Below, piece after piece: positions 62,646 to 64,000 of a stretch of 64,000 nt of DNA (positions are counted from its first letter, which is position 1; each line of letters opens with the position of its first letter). Source of the stretch: Cubamyces lactineus (taxonomy: Eukaryota; Basidiomycota; Agaricomycetes; Polyporales; Polyporaceae). The position numbers and the translations under genes are program-made. Location of the stretch: assembly GCA_022376465.1 (NCBI GenBank), contig JACDTU010000012.1, forward strand, positions 1,178,001-1,242,000, in the 5' to 3' direction. The notes under the pieces were generated by a model that ran no database searches, was not told where the DNA came from, and saw only the letters and a program-made list of their open reading frames with translations.

Positions 62646-64000
62646 ATGCACGGTCGACAGGGCTCGCTGCACTGCGAACTTGATACCATGGTCTCAAGCT
62701 CGGACGAGGAGTCGAGGTCGGACGTCAGCTATAACCACGGGCACACTCAAAACACTCCTTTGCTTCCCCTCCGGTCTTGGAGCCCATCCGCACTCAAGGA
62801 AACCTTCTTCGCCTCTTCTCCAAAATCCTTCGCATGGCCCGTACGCATTTCGTTTCCGCACAGGGTGCGGCGAAGATACCTCCTTTTGGCGGTCATCCTG
62901 CTCGTGACCCTCAGTAGTGTGCCTATGCTTTTCTCGCCCAGACCCGACGCACGTAGTCTGCAAACCGTGCCAGTGCCGTCTTCCTTGAATCCTCCTTTAC
63001 CGTCAGCCAGCGATGCGGAGCCTGGGCCATACGTGGACATTATCGACGAAGATGCGCTTCCCGTCTATCTTAGGCCAGAAACGTACCTAGAAGGACCTGT
63101 AGCAACTGTGCACTTCCGAGGTATGTGGCAATCACCGAGCAGATCGCCCAGCCTCACAGAAGGAATACCTTGACAGACAGTCTCCGGAATGACACTGGTT
63201 ACTTGACCTCGTTCCTGTCAGCGGGTTTCAGTAAGTCGCGTTGCACCATATAGACGTCTCCTTCAACTGACCGCTCCGTGCAGCGAATGACCAGATCACT
63301 ATCGTGAGTTCCCGAGCACGTCCGACCCACTCATATCCCCGCTCACCTGCATGCAGGGAAACCTCATATACCTCTCCATGATAACGGGACGCATACCCAT
63401 CCTCCCGCCCTTCACCTCGTACATCGACGGCTCCGCCTCTCCGCTGCCGTTCTCTGAGATCTTCGACATACCCCGGATGGCGCTCGGCACGAACATGCCC
63501 ATCCTGGAGTGGCACATGGTCAAGGACGTCGACCGCGCGCACGCGGAGCATGCCAAGGACGAGGTCGGCTGCTGGAATATCTGGGAGGTGGACAACCTTC
63601 AGTCGGACGGTCCGCGCGGGAGCTACTCGCCCATCCTACTCACGCTCGGTGAGCCGAATGGATACAGGTCTTCAGGCACCTACTCACTGTCGACGAATTG
63701 TAGACGTATCGTACACGCGCGCGCCGGCATCCGTCAAGCTGTTACCGGGGTACGAGCACGACTCGCATTCCACGTTCTGGGCGCTCGCGAAGCTCGCTTT
63801 CTCAGAAGGCCGCGCAGAGGTCCTGGCGAAGCCTGATGAGCATCCTACGCGACCGTCCGGGACGAACAACGTCATCCTCCCGCCAGACGAGCAGCTTGTG
63901 TGCTACGACTACCTGTACTACGTCTGTGCGCTCGAGGTGCGTTCGACAAGACGGTTTGTCAAGATGGGAATAGGTTTTGATGATATCCGGTAGCCGTTCG
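62646..64000 (+). CDS. Type II membrane protein, possibly O-fucosyltransferase-like (3' end off the window)
   Basis: The start ATG at 62646 (MHGRQGSLHCELDTMVSSSD) opens a cytosolic tail, followed by a basic stretch and one transmembrane helix (RYLLLAVILLVTLSSVPMLF) and a luminal domain, the layout of Golgi glycosyltransferases. After introns near 63,121-63,177 and in the 63,230-63,357 region comes GFTNDQITI, then GNLIYLSMITGRIPILPPFT and FSEIFDIPRMALGTNMPILE. This recalls the N-terminal GDP-fucose-binding part of O-fucosyltransferase-like proteins, where an early G-x-x-N-x-hydrophobic segment is followed by a hydrophobic helix and a proline-rich strand. Later exons read CWNIWEVDNLQSDGPRGSY and VSYTRAPASVKLLPGYEHDS. 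The catalytic end is not in the window. The family assignment is an inference; the membrane topology is clear. An in-frame ATG at 62532 could extend the N-terminus but is less likely. Confidence 0.65.

Overview
This is a window of an intron-dense fungal nuclear genome. Most genes carry several short (about 50-70 bp) GT-AG introns, genes are closely packed on both strands, and the encoded families (FunK1-type kinases, a KP4-like secreted protein, expanded TRANK1-like helicases, EF-hand/ZZ proteins) point to a basidiomycete of the class Agaricomycetes, possibly a polypore. The genus cannot be named from the sequence alone. There is no bacterial, organellar or CRISPR signal, and I recognised no rRNA or tRNA gene.

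Left part (1-12,395): a BAR-domain gene (Rvs167/Hob1 type, cut by the window edge) lies divergent to SDO1 (SBDS, ribosome maturation). A broken FunK1 kinase and a MITE-like element with terminal inverted repeats follow. Next come a KES1/OSH4-type oxysterol-binding protein gene and a complete FunK1 kinase gene.

Centre-left (12,396-23,707): a gene for a roughly 1,880-residue coiled-coil protein of unknown function. Beyond it lies a gene-poor stretch holding a decayed FunK1 C-terminus and a 14-G run, then the DEAD-box helicase gene DBP3 (rRNA processing).

Centre (23,708-41,359): two tandem paralogous genes of about 8.5 kb each occupy more than a quarter of the window. Each encodes, in order, a helical N-terminus, a module resembling the RelE/ParE fold, a UvrD/TRANK1-like superfamily 1 helicase, TPR-like repeats, a C-x8-C-x4-C-x3-H zinc finger and a charged helical tail. 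In both copies the Walker A loop is encoded by a 16-nt microexon. This is the most unusual system in the window.

Right part (42,029-64,000): a run of conserved housekeeping genes, namely DOT1 (H3K79 methyltransferase), SEC4 (exocytic Rab), ARP5 (INO80 complex) and VID30/GID1 (GID/CTLH ubiquitin ligase). After these come accessory genes: a large EF-hand plus zinc-finger protein of unusual architecture, a KP4-like small secreted protein gene with an unresolved internal junction, and a type II membrane protein (possibly O-fucosyltransferase-like) that runs off the right edge. Housekeeping genes are thus interleaved with fast-evolving accessory families. Exon boundaries were placed by hand from splice signals, reading frame and protein-family expectation.
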